A DNA stretch of 64,000 nt from contig NZ_JALPRP010000001.1 of assembly GCF_023195915.1 (NCBI RefSeq), positions 930,001 through 994,000 of the forward strand. Reading direction: 5' to 3'. How positions within the stretch are numbered: the first letter of the stretch is position 1; every line of letters begins with the position of its first letter. Below the pieces are notes generated by a model. It had not been told where the DNA came from. It searched no databases and worked only from the letters and a program-made list of their open reading frames with translations. Positions 17,246 through 23,944 of this stretch are shown here, in pieces. Source of the DNA: Methanoculleus sp. 7T. GTDB taxonomy: Archaea > Halobacteriota > Methanomicrobia > Methanomicrobiales > Methanoculleaceae. A program made the translations under genes and the position numbers.

Positions 17246-17587
17246 TCAAAACCCCGATCCAATACCAACAAAATAATATGCGGGTGCCGGGATACCCGCA
17301 AACAAGGTCGCCCCAAAATCCCTTGGCCGGGAGGGGGACACCTCTTCGCAGACGGTGACCAGGTAGTCCATCTCCTGCCCGTCGAACTCACCGAGGCCCT
17401 TTGAACGGTGGCCGGAGACATCGATCCCGATCTCGGCCATCGCCCGGACGGCACAGGGGTTCAGGATTCCCGGTGCGGTGCCGGCCGAGAAGGCCTCGTA
17501 ACGGTCACCATAGCAGGCGTTCAGGTACCCTCCGCCATCTGCGAGCGGGCGGAATTGGGTGCAGACGAAGAGCCCTTCCTCGTCACG
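17246..17587 (-). pseudogene. Frameshifted arsC-type arsenate reductase (LMW phosphatase fold)
   Basis: A GTG just after the upstream gene opens the expected start, but the P-loop needs three small deletions to be undone: one base before LFVCT, two bases within the CTHNSARS motif and one base after MAEG. In the present sequence the active site reads CTQFRPLADGGG, so the CX5R catalytic loop is lost. Beyond it the frame is intact: YLNACYGDRYEAFSAGT, AMAEIGIDVSGHRSK and MDYLVTVCEE are typical of arsenate reductases. The end is truncated in GSGF. It sits at the 3' end of the metalloid operon, 4 bases from the DGC gene. Confidence 0.75.
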
Positions 17588-17590
17588 AAC

Positions 17591-18463
17591 TCACTCCAGC
17601 CCGAGCGCCTTCAGTGCCGCCCGGGCGATCAGCTCCGGCGGGATCGACTCATAGCGCTCGCCGCCGTACTCGACCGCACGGCACTCGACATCATCCTGCC
17701 CGGTGATGCAGGCGCAGGAGGCGCAGGGCGTGCTGGTAACCTCCATGCCTTCGATGAGGTTCTCAAGCGGCACCCCATTGAAGAGGATGCAGTTTGAGTC
17801 CGCTATCGCCTCGTTTTCAAGGACGGTCTCGATGAACCGGACCGCGATGCCTTCTTCCTCAAGGATGGGGCGTATCTGCTCGACGACGTCCATCACCGAC
17901 CGCCCGGTCGCGCCGCACCGCTCGCAGGTGTTCTCGATGTCTCTTCCGACATGTTGCCATTCGACGACGAGAGTATCCGTCGAGCCCCCGCAGCCGCAAT
18001 CGGTACCGCAACCACAGCCGCATCCACCGGAGCCCTCAGACTTCTGCTCCTGCTTCTCTCTTCCCCGTCCCTCCCAGGCGGCGGAGACGACCGTCTCCAC
18101 GTCCTCTCCGGAGAGGTCGAGGCTTCCGCCCTTCTCGATCCCGAGATCTGTGACCACGATCTCCTGGTCGGGCGTAACCCCGGCCCGCTCGGCGATCTGG
18201 CGGGCGCAGCCGACCGGGCAGCCGTCGATGACGATCACCTCGTCCGCCGCCTCGACTTTCTTCTTGATCGAGGGCGTCCCGACGGCGAGGGATGCCGTGC
18301 AGGCGATGTTCCCGTATCCTTCCTTCGTCAACTGGACGGCAGCCTCGTTTGTAAGCTGTCCGGCCTTCGATGCGCCGGCGCAGGCGAAGATGATCCGCGT
18401 CGTTCCGCCCGCCGGCTCGACGCCGCTCCCGCAGGTGCACTGCGGCACTGTCTGTTCCGCCAT
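17591..18463 (-). CDS. DGC-domain zinc-binding protein fused to a DUF2703-like domain
   Basis: 290 residues. The first half (about 20-125) is a DGC domain, named for its conserved Asp-Gly-Cys, here VIDGCPVGCARQ, with an extra cysteine in IIFACAGASKAGQ. A Gly/Cys-rich linker CGCGCGTDCGCGG follows at about 150-165. The second half (about 170-265) resembles DUF2703, with CERCGATG and a CASCACITG tail. All parts are rich in potential metal ligands. The function is unknown; operon context suggests metal or metalloid binding. The start has GGAGTGA ten bases upstream. Confidence 0.85.
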   Translation of the reverse strand: MAEQTVPQCTCGSGVEPAGGTTRIIFACAGASKAGQLTNEAAVQLTKEGYGNIACTASLAVGTPSIKKKVEAADEVIVIDGCPVGCARQIAERAGVTPDQEIVVTDLGIEKGGSLDLSGEDVETVVSAAWEGRGREKQEQKSEGSGGCGCGCGTDCGCGGSTDTLVVEWQHVGRDIENTCERCGATGRSVMDVVEQIRPILEEEGIAVRFIETVLENEAIADSNCILFNGVPLENLIEGMEVTSTPCASCACITGQDDVECRAVEYGGERYESIPPELIARAALKALGLE

Positions 18464-18464
18464 C

Positions 18465-18707
18465 TCACTTCACTCCAAGCAGTATCTGTTTGATATCCTC
18501 GACGCAGGGGACGTGGCCGACGACTTTAGCCTCGCCATCGACGTAAAGCGCTGGCGTCAGCATCACCCCTCGCTCGATCATCGCACTGAGGCTCTCGATC
18601 TTGTGGATCTCCGCATCGATCTTGAGTTCCCTGACGGCGATCTCGACATTCTTGTTCATTCGCTTGCACTTGACGCAGCCGGTCCCGAATACCTCTATCA
18701 GCACCAT
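18465..18707 (-). CDS. TM0996/MTH895-type small thioredoxin (copy 1)
   Basis: 80 residues. The redox motif is C11-VK-C14 in FGTGCVKCKRMNKN, followed by a MLTPALYVDGE cis-proline segment. These short glutaredoxin-like thioredoxins reduce protein disulfides and are often found beside DUF318 permeases. It ends one base before the DGC-DUF2703 start. The start at 18707 is preceded by GGGGAG; an in-frame codon at 18752 would overlap the upstream DGC gene. Confidence 0.9.
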   Translation of the reverse strand: MVLIEVFGTGCVKCKRMNKNVEIAVRELKIDAEIHKIESLSAMIERGVMLTPALYVDGEAKVVGHVPCVEDIKQILLGVK

Positions 18708-19087
18708 GGTTTCTCCCCCCGGAGAATGCAGATCCCGGCGTCTCGCACCCATCCGGCGGAGACGACCGCATCGACGTCCTGCGGGTCGATCCCTAGGTAG
18801 CCAGTCGATCGGAGGGGGAGCCCGGCAACGACGATATACTGGTCGGGCTCAAGACCCAGCCGCTCAAGGATGGCCCGGGCGCAGCCGGTCTCGCAGCCGT
18901 CGATGACCACGACGTCGTCAGCAGCCTGCACCTGTTCGATCTCGGGCCTGCACACGGCGGCGACGGCCGCGACGGCAACAAGGTCGCCGTAACCCTCACG
19001 GGCGAGCCGCACCGCGCCTCGGCAAGCGAGTTGTCCAGCGTACGACCCTCCGCAACAGGCGACAATAACACGCCGTTCGCGGACCAT
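18698..19087 (-). CDS. DGC-domain zinc-binding protein (stand-alone copy)
   Basis: 129 residues, one DGC domain. CCGGSYAGQLACRGAV at the start, CRPEIEQVQAADDVVVIDGC and GCARAILERLGL give five cysteines for metal binding, and it ends in Trp-Cys. It is a paralogue of the N-terminal half of the fused protein two genes downstream. The ATG at 19087 has GGGGTGA upstream; a GTG at 19096 is possible. It overlaps copy-1 thioredoxin by ten bases. Confidence 0.85.
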   Translation of the reverse strand: MVRERRVIVACCGGSYAGQLACRGAVRLAREGYGDLVAVAAVAAVCRPEIEQVQAADDVVVIDGCETGCARAILERLGLEPDQYIVVAGLPLRSTGYLGIDPQDVDAVVSAGWVRDAGICILRGEKPWC

Positions 19088-19092
19088 GCCCG

Positions 19093-19326
19093 TCACCCCT
19101 GCAGGATCTCCTTGATCTCCTTGACGTCCGCTACCCGGCCGGAGACCTTCAGTTCCCCATCGACGGCAAGGGCAGGGGTCAGCATCACGCCGCGATCCAT
19201 GATCTCTGTGATGTCGTCGACCTTGACGAGTTCGGCCTCGATGCCGAGGTCTTTAATCGCCGTCTCCACGTTCTTTGCGAGCCGCTTGCACTTGGCGCAG
19301 CCGGTTCCGAGCACTTCTATCTTCAT
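19093..19326 (-). CDS. TM0996/MTH895-type small thioredoxin (copy 2)
   Basis: 77 residues with C10-AK-C13 in LGTGCAKCKRLAKN and MLTPALAVDGELK. It is similar to copy 1 over its whole length, so the thioredoxin-DGC pair looks like a local duplication. Its start codon overlaps the stop of the upstream 89-residue protein by four bases. Confidence 0.92.
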   Translation of the reverse strand: MKIEVLGTGCAKCKRLAKNVETAIKDLGIEAELVKVDDITEIMDRGVMLTPALAVDGELKVSGRVADVKEIKEILQG

Positions 19327-19592
19327 TGTTTCTTCACCTCGTTCTGATACTCTAAAAGGAGCGCCGCCCGGTAGAGCGGTTCCGCCTCCTTCGGGATGTA
19401 GTTGTAGATCTTTACCTGTCTCATCAGTTCATCGCCGATAGCCGTCTCGCCGGAGAGGTTAAAGGCGACCGTGTCGGCCAAGATATCGTCGAGCATCGTG
19501 AGCCCGACGACGACCCCGCCGACCTCAATCCGGCGGACGCGCCGCAAGGCTTCGGCGGCGCAGCAGGGTTTTTCTCTCTTCTTTGTCTCCAT
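19323..19592 (-). CDS. Small conserved permease-associated protein, function unknown
   Basis: 89 residues, starting METKKREKPCC and followed by RRIEVGGVVVGLTMLDDILAD and an acidic helical C-terminus with KIYNYIPKEAE. Apart from the Cys pair near residue 10 no catalytic motif is visible. It lies between the first permease and thioredoxin copy 2, overlapping the latter by four bases, so it belongs to the same operon. A role as a small adaptor of the permease is inference only. Confidence 0.7.
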   Translation of the reverse strand: METKKREKPCCAAEALRRVRRIEVGGVVVGLTMLDDILADTVAFNLSGETAIGDELMRQVKIYNYIPKEAEPLYRAALLLEYQNEVKKQ

Positions 19593-19602
19593 GGGTTCTC
19601 TC

Positions 19603-20682
19603 CTAGAGTAGTGACATCCCGTTCCCGTACAGGAACCCGGCAATGGTCGCGAAGACGACCACCAGCCCCACATAGGCCGCTGTCTTTTTCGCCCCCATGA
19701 TCCGGTGGAGGACAAGGACGGAGGGGAGGCTGACCGTCGGACCGGCGAGCAGGAGGGCAAGCGCCGGCCCTGAGGCCATGTGCCCGGTGGTGTAGCCGAA
19801 GGTCGTGCCGATGATCGGGACCTCAAGCAGCGTTGGCATGTAGAGGATCATCCCGACAACGGCCGCAAGGAAGTTCGCCCCGAGCGAGTTGTTCCCGAAG
19901 TAGGGCTGGAAGGTCTCCGGCGGGAGGAAGAACGCGATGATCCCGACGAGGAAGGTCCCCCCGATCAGGATGGGAAAGATCTTCTTCGTCAGGTCCCATG
20001 TCTCCAGCCCCCAGTCGGTCACTTCGTCCTTATCGAAGTAGTAGATGAGCAGGACGGCGATCGCGAGGGTGAGGATGTAGACGATCGAGAGCCGGATCAC
20101 CCACTCAAGCGGCGACGCCCCGAAGACCAGCACCCCGACGAGGAGGGCGAAGAACGCGGGCGTGACCCAGCGCGGCTTCTCCTCCTCGCATGCCCCGGCG
20201 ACGCTTGGGGCCATTGCCTTCTGCTTCAGGGTCTCCACGTCCGTCGACCGGAAGATCAGTGCCATGGCAAGCCCGATCACAATGGCGAGGACGACTGCAG
20301 AGACTGCCCTCGCCACCCCAAGGCTGAACCCGAGCACCCGGGCGGTGTAGATGATCGCGAGGATGTTGATGGCCGGCCCTGCAAAGAGGAACGTCGTCGC
20401 GGGGCCGATGCCGCTCCCTTTCTTGAGGATGCCGGCAAAGATCGGGAGGATAGTGCAGCTGCAGACAGCAAGGATCGTCCCGGATACCGATGCTATCCCA
20501 TAGGAGATGTGCTTGGGCGTGTCCGGGCTGAAGTACTTCAGTATCGCGTCCTTCTTCACAAAGGCCGCGATGGCGCCGGCGATGAAGAACGCCGGGACCA
20601 GGCAGGTGAGGACGTGTGCCGAGAGGTAGTCGAGCACGGAGGCAAGCCCGGATGCCAGAGCGCCGATGAGGATGTCAATCAT
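19603..20682 (-). CDS. DUF318-type permease (COG0701), metalloid-associated
   Basis: 359 residues with about ten membrane segments. The family signature is CSCTILPIFAGI in the second helix pair, followed by FAGPAINILAI, and a repeated glycine-rich GPTVSLPSVLVL motif near the end. Members related to ArsP export trivalent organoarsenicals through such a cysteine site; others have unknown cargo. It is the second permease of the operon, separated by 41 bases from the first. Confidence 0.88.
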   Translation of the reverse strand: MIDILIGALASGLASVLDYLSAHVLTCLVPAFFIAGAIAAFVKKDAILKYFSPDTPKHISYGIASVSGTILAVCSCTILPIFAGILKKGSGIGPATTFLFAGPAINILAIIYTARVLGFSLGVARAVSAVVLAIVIGLAMALIFRSTDVETLKQKAMAPSVAGACEEEKPRWVTPAFFALLVGVLVFGASPLEWVIRLSIVYILTLAIAVLLIYYFDKDEVTDWGLETWDLTKKIFPILIGGTFLVGIIAFFLPPETFQPYFGNNSLGANFLAAVVGMILYMPTLLEVPIIGTTFGYTTGHMASGPALALLLAGPTVSLPSVLVLHRIMGAKKTAAYVGLVVVFATIAGFLYGNGMSLL

Positions 20683-20723
20683 AGTCTGTTCCTTTCTTCA
20701 TTCTTGTATGCTCAATCTGCGAT

Positions 20724-21629
20724 TCAGATGACGGCAAGGGTCTGGAACGCCACGCCGGCCAGGACGGCGACGCCGAGGATGATTACCACGAAAGCGGCGA
20801 GAAGGCGCCGCTCGAAGATCGCGGCAAGCAGCGTCACCTCCGGGATGCTCGCTCCCGCGCCGCCGATGATCAGCGCCATCACGGCGCCGATGCCCATTCC
20901 CTTATCGAGGAGGACGGCGCTCACCGGGATGAGCGTCTCCGCCCGGATGTACATCGGCACGCCGATGACCGCCGCGACCGGGATGGCGAGGGGGTTGCTC
21001 GGTCCCGCGACCGTGACGATCAGGTCTTCGGGGACGAACCCGTAGATGAACGCCCCGATCCCGGCGCCGAGCAGGAGGTAAGGGAGCACCTGCCGGAAAA
21101 GACCGACCGCGAAAGAGAACGCCCCCCGAATCCGGGCGCCGTGGCTTGCATCGCAACTGCAGGGTTCCGGCCTCCCTTCGACCATCACATCTTTGACGTA
21201 GCGCCCGTAGCCGAGCCGGCCGAGGAGCCAGCCCAGCACGACTGCGGCCGTGAAGGTGACGGCGGCGTAGACGGCAGTCGGGACGACCCCGACGAGCGCC
21301 ACGAGGAGGGCGAGGATCACCGGGTTCAAGAGCGGGGAGGCGAGCAGGAACGACATGCAGACCCCGAAGGGAACCCCGACATCGAGGAGGCCGAGCAGGA
21401 TGGGGACGGTCGAACAGGAGCAGAACGGGGTGAGCGCCCCGAACCCGGCCGCGATGACGTTCCCGACGCCCTGCCGCCTCCCGGCAAGCACGCTCCGGAT
21501 CCGCTCCTCGGGGATGTAGGCCTGAAGCAGCCCGACGAGGAAGGTGATCCCCACAAAGAGCAGGACCAGTTCCCCGGCGATGACGACGAAGAACTGTCCG
21601 GCGGTAATAAGGCTGGTGACAGTATCCAT
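20724..21629 (-). CDS. DUF318-type permease (COG0701), second paralogue
   Basis: 301 residues with about eight membrane segments. It has CSCSTVPILLGLLDVG and FLLASPLLNPVI, the same signature as its neighbour, plus a central loop EPCSCDASHG with an extra Cys pair that could bind metal. It starts six bases after the FtrB stop. The two permeases differ in length and loop, so they may carry different substrates or form a heteromer. Confidence 0.88.
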   Translation of the reverse strand: MDTVTSLITAGQFFVVIAGELVLLFVGITFLVGLLQAYIPEERIRSVLAGRRQGVGNVIAAGFGALTPFCSCSTVPILLGLLDVGVPFGVCMSFLLASPLLNPVILALLVALVGVVPTAVYAAVTFTAAVVLGWLLGRLGYGRYVKDVMVEGRPEPCSCDASHGARIRGAFSFAVGLFRQVLPYLLLGAGIGAFIYGFVPEDLIVTVAGPSNPLAIPVAAVIGVPMYIRAETLIPVSAVLLDKGMGIGAVMALIIGGAGASIPEVTLLAAIFERRLLAAFVVIILGVAVLAGVAFQTLAVI

Positions 21630-21635
21630 GACTGC

Positions 21636-22022
21636 TCACTCACCAATCTCGCTTCTCTTCAGAACTCCCGGATTCTGCCGGGGGCTGTAGCAGCCGTACT
21701 CCATCATCGGAATATGCCCCCTCATCTTCCGGAAGAATAGGTTGCAGCGGCATTTGCCCTCGCTGGCGATCTCCTCTTGGTGATAGGCGCAGGGGCAGGC
21801 GATCTTCGCATCATCTTCGGGCACACCCCTCCGGATGCGGCAGGGGCAGTAGCGCCTGCCGTAGCGGAGCTGGTTCCGGGCGAGCCCCCGGATGACGGCG
21901 TCTCTAACCCGTTCGTCCGGGTTGAGCACGAGATCGTGTTCGCGGGCGTACTCTTCAGCCCAGACACGGATCTCCTTGACCAGTTCATCCTCGGTTAGAG
22001 TCGTCGGTTCGTCGTCTGCCAT
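21636..22022 (-). CDS. ftrB: Ferredoxin:thioredoxin reductase catalytic chain-like protein
   Basis: 128 residues with the diagnostic spacing CPC (59-61), CPC (76-78) and CRC (91-93), which holds a [4Fe-4S] cluster beside a redox-active disulfide in FTR. The enzyme passes single electrons from ferredoxin to thioredoxin disulfides. Located upstream of two permeases and two thioredoxins, it is the likely reductant source for them. The start at 22022 is preceded by GGAG; a longer frame from 22070 would overlap the small Cys-rich gene. Confidence 0.88.
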   Translation of the reverse strand: MADDEPTTLTEDELVKEIRVWAEEYAREHDLVLNPDERVRDAVIRGLARNQLRYGRRYCPCRIRRGVPEDDAKIACPCAYHQEEIASEGKCRCNLFFRKMRGHIPMMEYGCYSPRQNPGVLKRSEIGE

Positions 22023-22035
22023 ACTCCGCGCCCGG

Positions 22036-22176
22036 TCATTCCTTCTTCTCGTCTGTCTTCTTCGGTACAACCTTCACGCCGCCGCAGCAGCAACCGCAGT
22101 TACCCTCCGGTGCAAGGAGTCTCCTAAACCTTCCGACGATGCTTTCCTTCTGGTTGTTGCCGGTTTCGTCTGTCAT
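22036..22176 (-). CDS. 46-residue Cys-rich peptide (CGCCCGG)
   Basis: A short frame reads MTDETGNNQKESIVGRF, then a CGCCCGG cluster at about 28-34 and a Lys-rich tail. GGAGAG lies nine bases upstream and the ArsR-type operator at 22195-22214 directly precedes it, which makes it the first gene of the metalloid operon. Four clustered cysteines suggest metal or metalloid binding. It is shorter than most automated gene-calling thresholds. Confidence 0.7.
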   Translation of the reverse strand: MTDETGNNQKESIVGRFRRLLAPEGNCGCCCGGVKVVPKKTDEKKE

Positions 22177-22194
22177 GGCGATACTCTCCAGAGT

Positions 22195-22214
22195 GTTTCA
22201 ATATTATTTGAAAC
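22195..22214 (-). promoter_or_regulatory. Operator 1 of the metalloid operon (TTTCA-N8-TGAAA)
   Basis: GTTTCAATATTATTTGAAAC is a palindrome with seven-base arms directly before the ribosome-binding site of the first operon gene. A TATA-like CTTTTATC lies about 20 bases further upstream, so a bound repressor would cover the transcription start. Confidence 0.7.
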
Positions 22215-22247
22215 AGTGTGGGAACCTCTACCTGATAAAAGTTGTGG

Positions 22248-22265
22248 TTTCAAAAAGAGTTGAAG
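22248..22265. promoter_or_regulatory. Operator 3, imperfect copy (TTTCA-N8-TGAAG)
   Basis: TTTCAAAAAGAGTTGAAG repeats the spacing of operators 1 and 2 with one mismatch in the outer arm. It lies 34 bases upstream of operator 1. Confidence 0.45.
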
Positions 22266-22275
22266 TGGAGATCAT

Positions 22276-22485
22276 TCAGCAAACTTGCGGTAGAGCTCGG
22301 TCAGGGTCGTTCGATATCTCCCAGAGAACCTCTCTGCCGGCTGCGATCGGCCTGATGAGGACCAGATTCATCACGGCATAGGGCGCGAGGTCCAGACATT
22401 GCATCGTCCGGAGCGCCCCCTCGACGATGGCAGCGAACCCTTCCCTCAGTTCGTACCGCCGGAGCCAGAAGCAGATCGGCCCCAT
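22276..22485 (-). CDS. Possible short protein between operators, unrecognised
   Basis: 69 residues from MGPICFWLRRYELREGF; the frame stays open for about 110 bases further upstream without an ATG. It has normal amino-acid composition with two cysteines and a hydrophobic centre, and it ends just before operator 3. It may be a real gene or the tail of a decayed one. No family is recognised and no ribosome-binding site is visible. Confidence 0.3.
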   Translation of the reverse strand: MGPICFWLRRYELREGFAAIVEGALRTMQCLDLAPYAVMNLVLIRPIAAGREVLWEISNDPDRALPQVC

Positions 22486-22616
22486 GTGGTCAGGATGATC
22501 CGTGCAACCCCTGCCGCCGCCGACGAAACCGACGCTTTTACTGTCTATACTTTCTCTGCAGTCGAACGGCCGGTTCGTATCCCGTACGGTAGCAGCGAAA
22601 GATTATAGGCATTCCC

Positions 22617-22636
22617 ATTTCATGTTATTTTGAAAT
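22617..22636 (+). promoter_or_regulatory. Operator 2 at the ArsR promoter (TTTCA-N8-TGAAA)
   Basis: ATTTCATGTTATTTTGAAAT lies four bases before the arsR start. A TATA-like GATTATAGG at about 22601-22609 sits some 25 bases upstream, so the site overlaps the transcription start and implies autoregulation. Confidence 0.65.
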
Positions 22637-22639
22637 ATT

Positions 22640-23113
22640 ATGTGTGATATCCCGATGACAGAAGACGAAAAATACCAGGATGCATCCCTGCCCCTCCCTC
22701 CTGACATTGAGGAGTCGCTCTACCGGTGCGGCGGCATCGCAGGACTGGTAGAGCAGTTGCCGGGCGATCCGGCGCTCAAACGGCAGAGCACTCTCTACCG
22801 TGCGCTCGCCGATCCGCTCCGCCTCAAGATCCTCGCGATGCTTTCTGTGCAGTCGCTCTGTGTCTGCGTCATCAAGGCGGTGCTTTCAATAGCAGATTCG
22901 AAGTTATCCTACCATCTCTCAGTCCTGAAGAAGGCGGGACTGATCGCCGGAGAGGCACAGGGGAACTGGATCATCTACCGGCTCACCGATGATGGGGCGG
23001 TGTGGACTGCACGACCCGGCATGGGCCACGACGAGCAGGCTAATACCGGGAACGCAGAGCGCTCAAGACCGCCGGCGGACAACTACGGCCTGCTGTTCAG
23101 TCTGCACAGGTAA
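22640..23113 (+). CDS. arsR: ArsR-family metalloid-responsive repressor
   Basis: 157 residues. A winged-helix domain (about 50-115) contains LADPLRLKILAML, the recognition stretch SKLSYHLSVLKKAGL and the wing GNWIIYRLT. The C74-V-C76 pair in SLCVCVI matches the position of the arsenite-binding CVC of classical ArsR. After residue 118 the sequence loses typical ArsR features and may reflect a frameshift or acquired tail. It is divergent from the FtrB/permease operon and shares its operator motif. Confidence 0.9.
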   Translation: MCDIPMTEDEKYQDASLPLPPDIEESLYRCGGIAGLVEQLPGDPALKRQSTLYRALADPLRLKILAMLSVQSLCVCVIKAVLSIADSKLSYHLSVLKKAGLIAGEAQGNWIIYRLTDDGAVWTARPGMGHDEQANTGNAERSRPPADNYGLLFSLHR

Positions 23114-23257
23114 GTCTCTTTGGTGCGGTAGTCGGTCAGCGGGAACCCTGACCCGAGTGAGTGGGGTCTGCCGGATCGGTATCCAGATCAGCGGTATTTC
23201 TCTTGGGGTACAAGTTCACTCTAGTGATCGAGTACCTAGGCACAGTTTGGTCTGTTG

Positions 23258-23425
23258 ATCTCCGGTGTGCTCGGCGTTGATCTCGGGATTGTCAACATCG
23301 CTGTTGACTCCGACGGCGCCGTCCATTCGGGCGATGCTGTCACCCGTACTCGGGAGAGGCACGGAAGCCTTCGGGCTGCTCGCCATCTACCTCCAACAGA
23401 GGGGCGGGGCGACCGGGCCGTAAAA
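23258..23425 (+). pseudogene. Remnant of an IS200/IS605-type TnpB gene
   Basis: The frame reads GVLGVDLGIVNIAVDSDGAV followed by HSGDAVTRTRERHGSLRAA, the first RuvC motif of TnpB, with its catalytic Asp in GVDLG. The continuation LQQRGGATG is in another frame and ends at a stop. The rest of TnpB, including the zinc finger and later RuvC motifs, is missing. The remaining part of the 23113-23945 gap holds one more gene fragment and a hairpin, listed separately. Confidence 0.65.
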
Positions 23426-23623
23426 CACGGCCCGTCATATTCTCCTGATCGAGATCTCACCCGATGAGGCGGGAGAACCGGTGCGGCGGTCGATGAAGCG
23501 ATAGGTCAGGTGTTCACTGTGCGGGAGCGTGTACAGAACCCCCACCGACCCTCGACGTAATTTCGGTGTTGCCGCATTCACCAACGGTGATGGTGATCCC
23601 GGAGAAAGCCCTCGCCGGAGAGA

Positions 23624-23679
23624 TTGATCGATGCGGTCGTCACGGTGACGAGGGACCCCCGGACGATGAAGCCGTCGTC
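23624..23679 (+). pseudogene. Fragment duplicated from an FrhB-like gene
   Basis: These 56 bases match 16110-16165 inside the glutamate synthase FrhB-type gene at 53 positions, on the same strand, and read LIDAVVTVTRDPRTMKPSS. No start, stop or flanking homology of useful length remains, so this is a relic of a paralogue or a partial copy. Confidence 0.6.
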
Positions 23680-23869
23680 CCCCCGCTCATGCTGATCGGC
23701 GCGGTGGCGCTCGTACCGAAGGAAGCGCCGGTTCGACGCGACGGTCGTGAAACCGTCTGTTCGGTCAAGACGAACGGCATTGACGAGACCGTGATCGTCC
23801 GCCCTGGCGAGCGGATGCCAGTCGGACGGCACGGTTGTCACCGGGTCGTCGCACGTCGACCAGGCCTCG

Positions 23870-23897
23870 GTGCACGGGAATCGGTTCTCCCGTGCAC
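23870..23897. repeat. Perfect 10-bp-stem hairpin
   Basis: GTGCACGGGA and TCCCGTGCAC are separated by eight bases. It lies 48 bases beyond the stop of the leftward surface-protein gene and has no T-run, so it may be a 3' stability element or a relic of a mobile element end. Confidence 0.5.
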
Positions 23898-23944
23898 CCG
23901 GTCCCTGGCGGGGACATGCCTCGATGCAGCAGAGGTCCGGGTGC

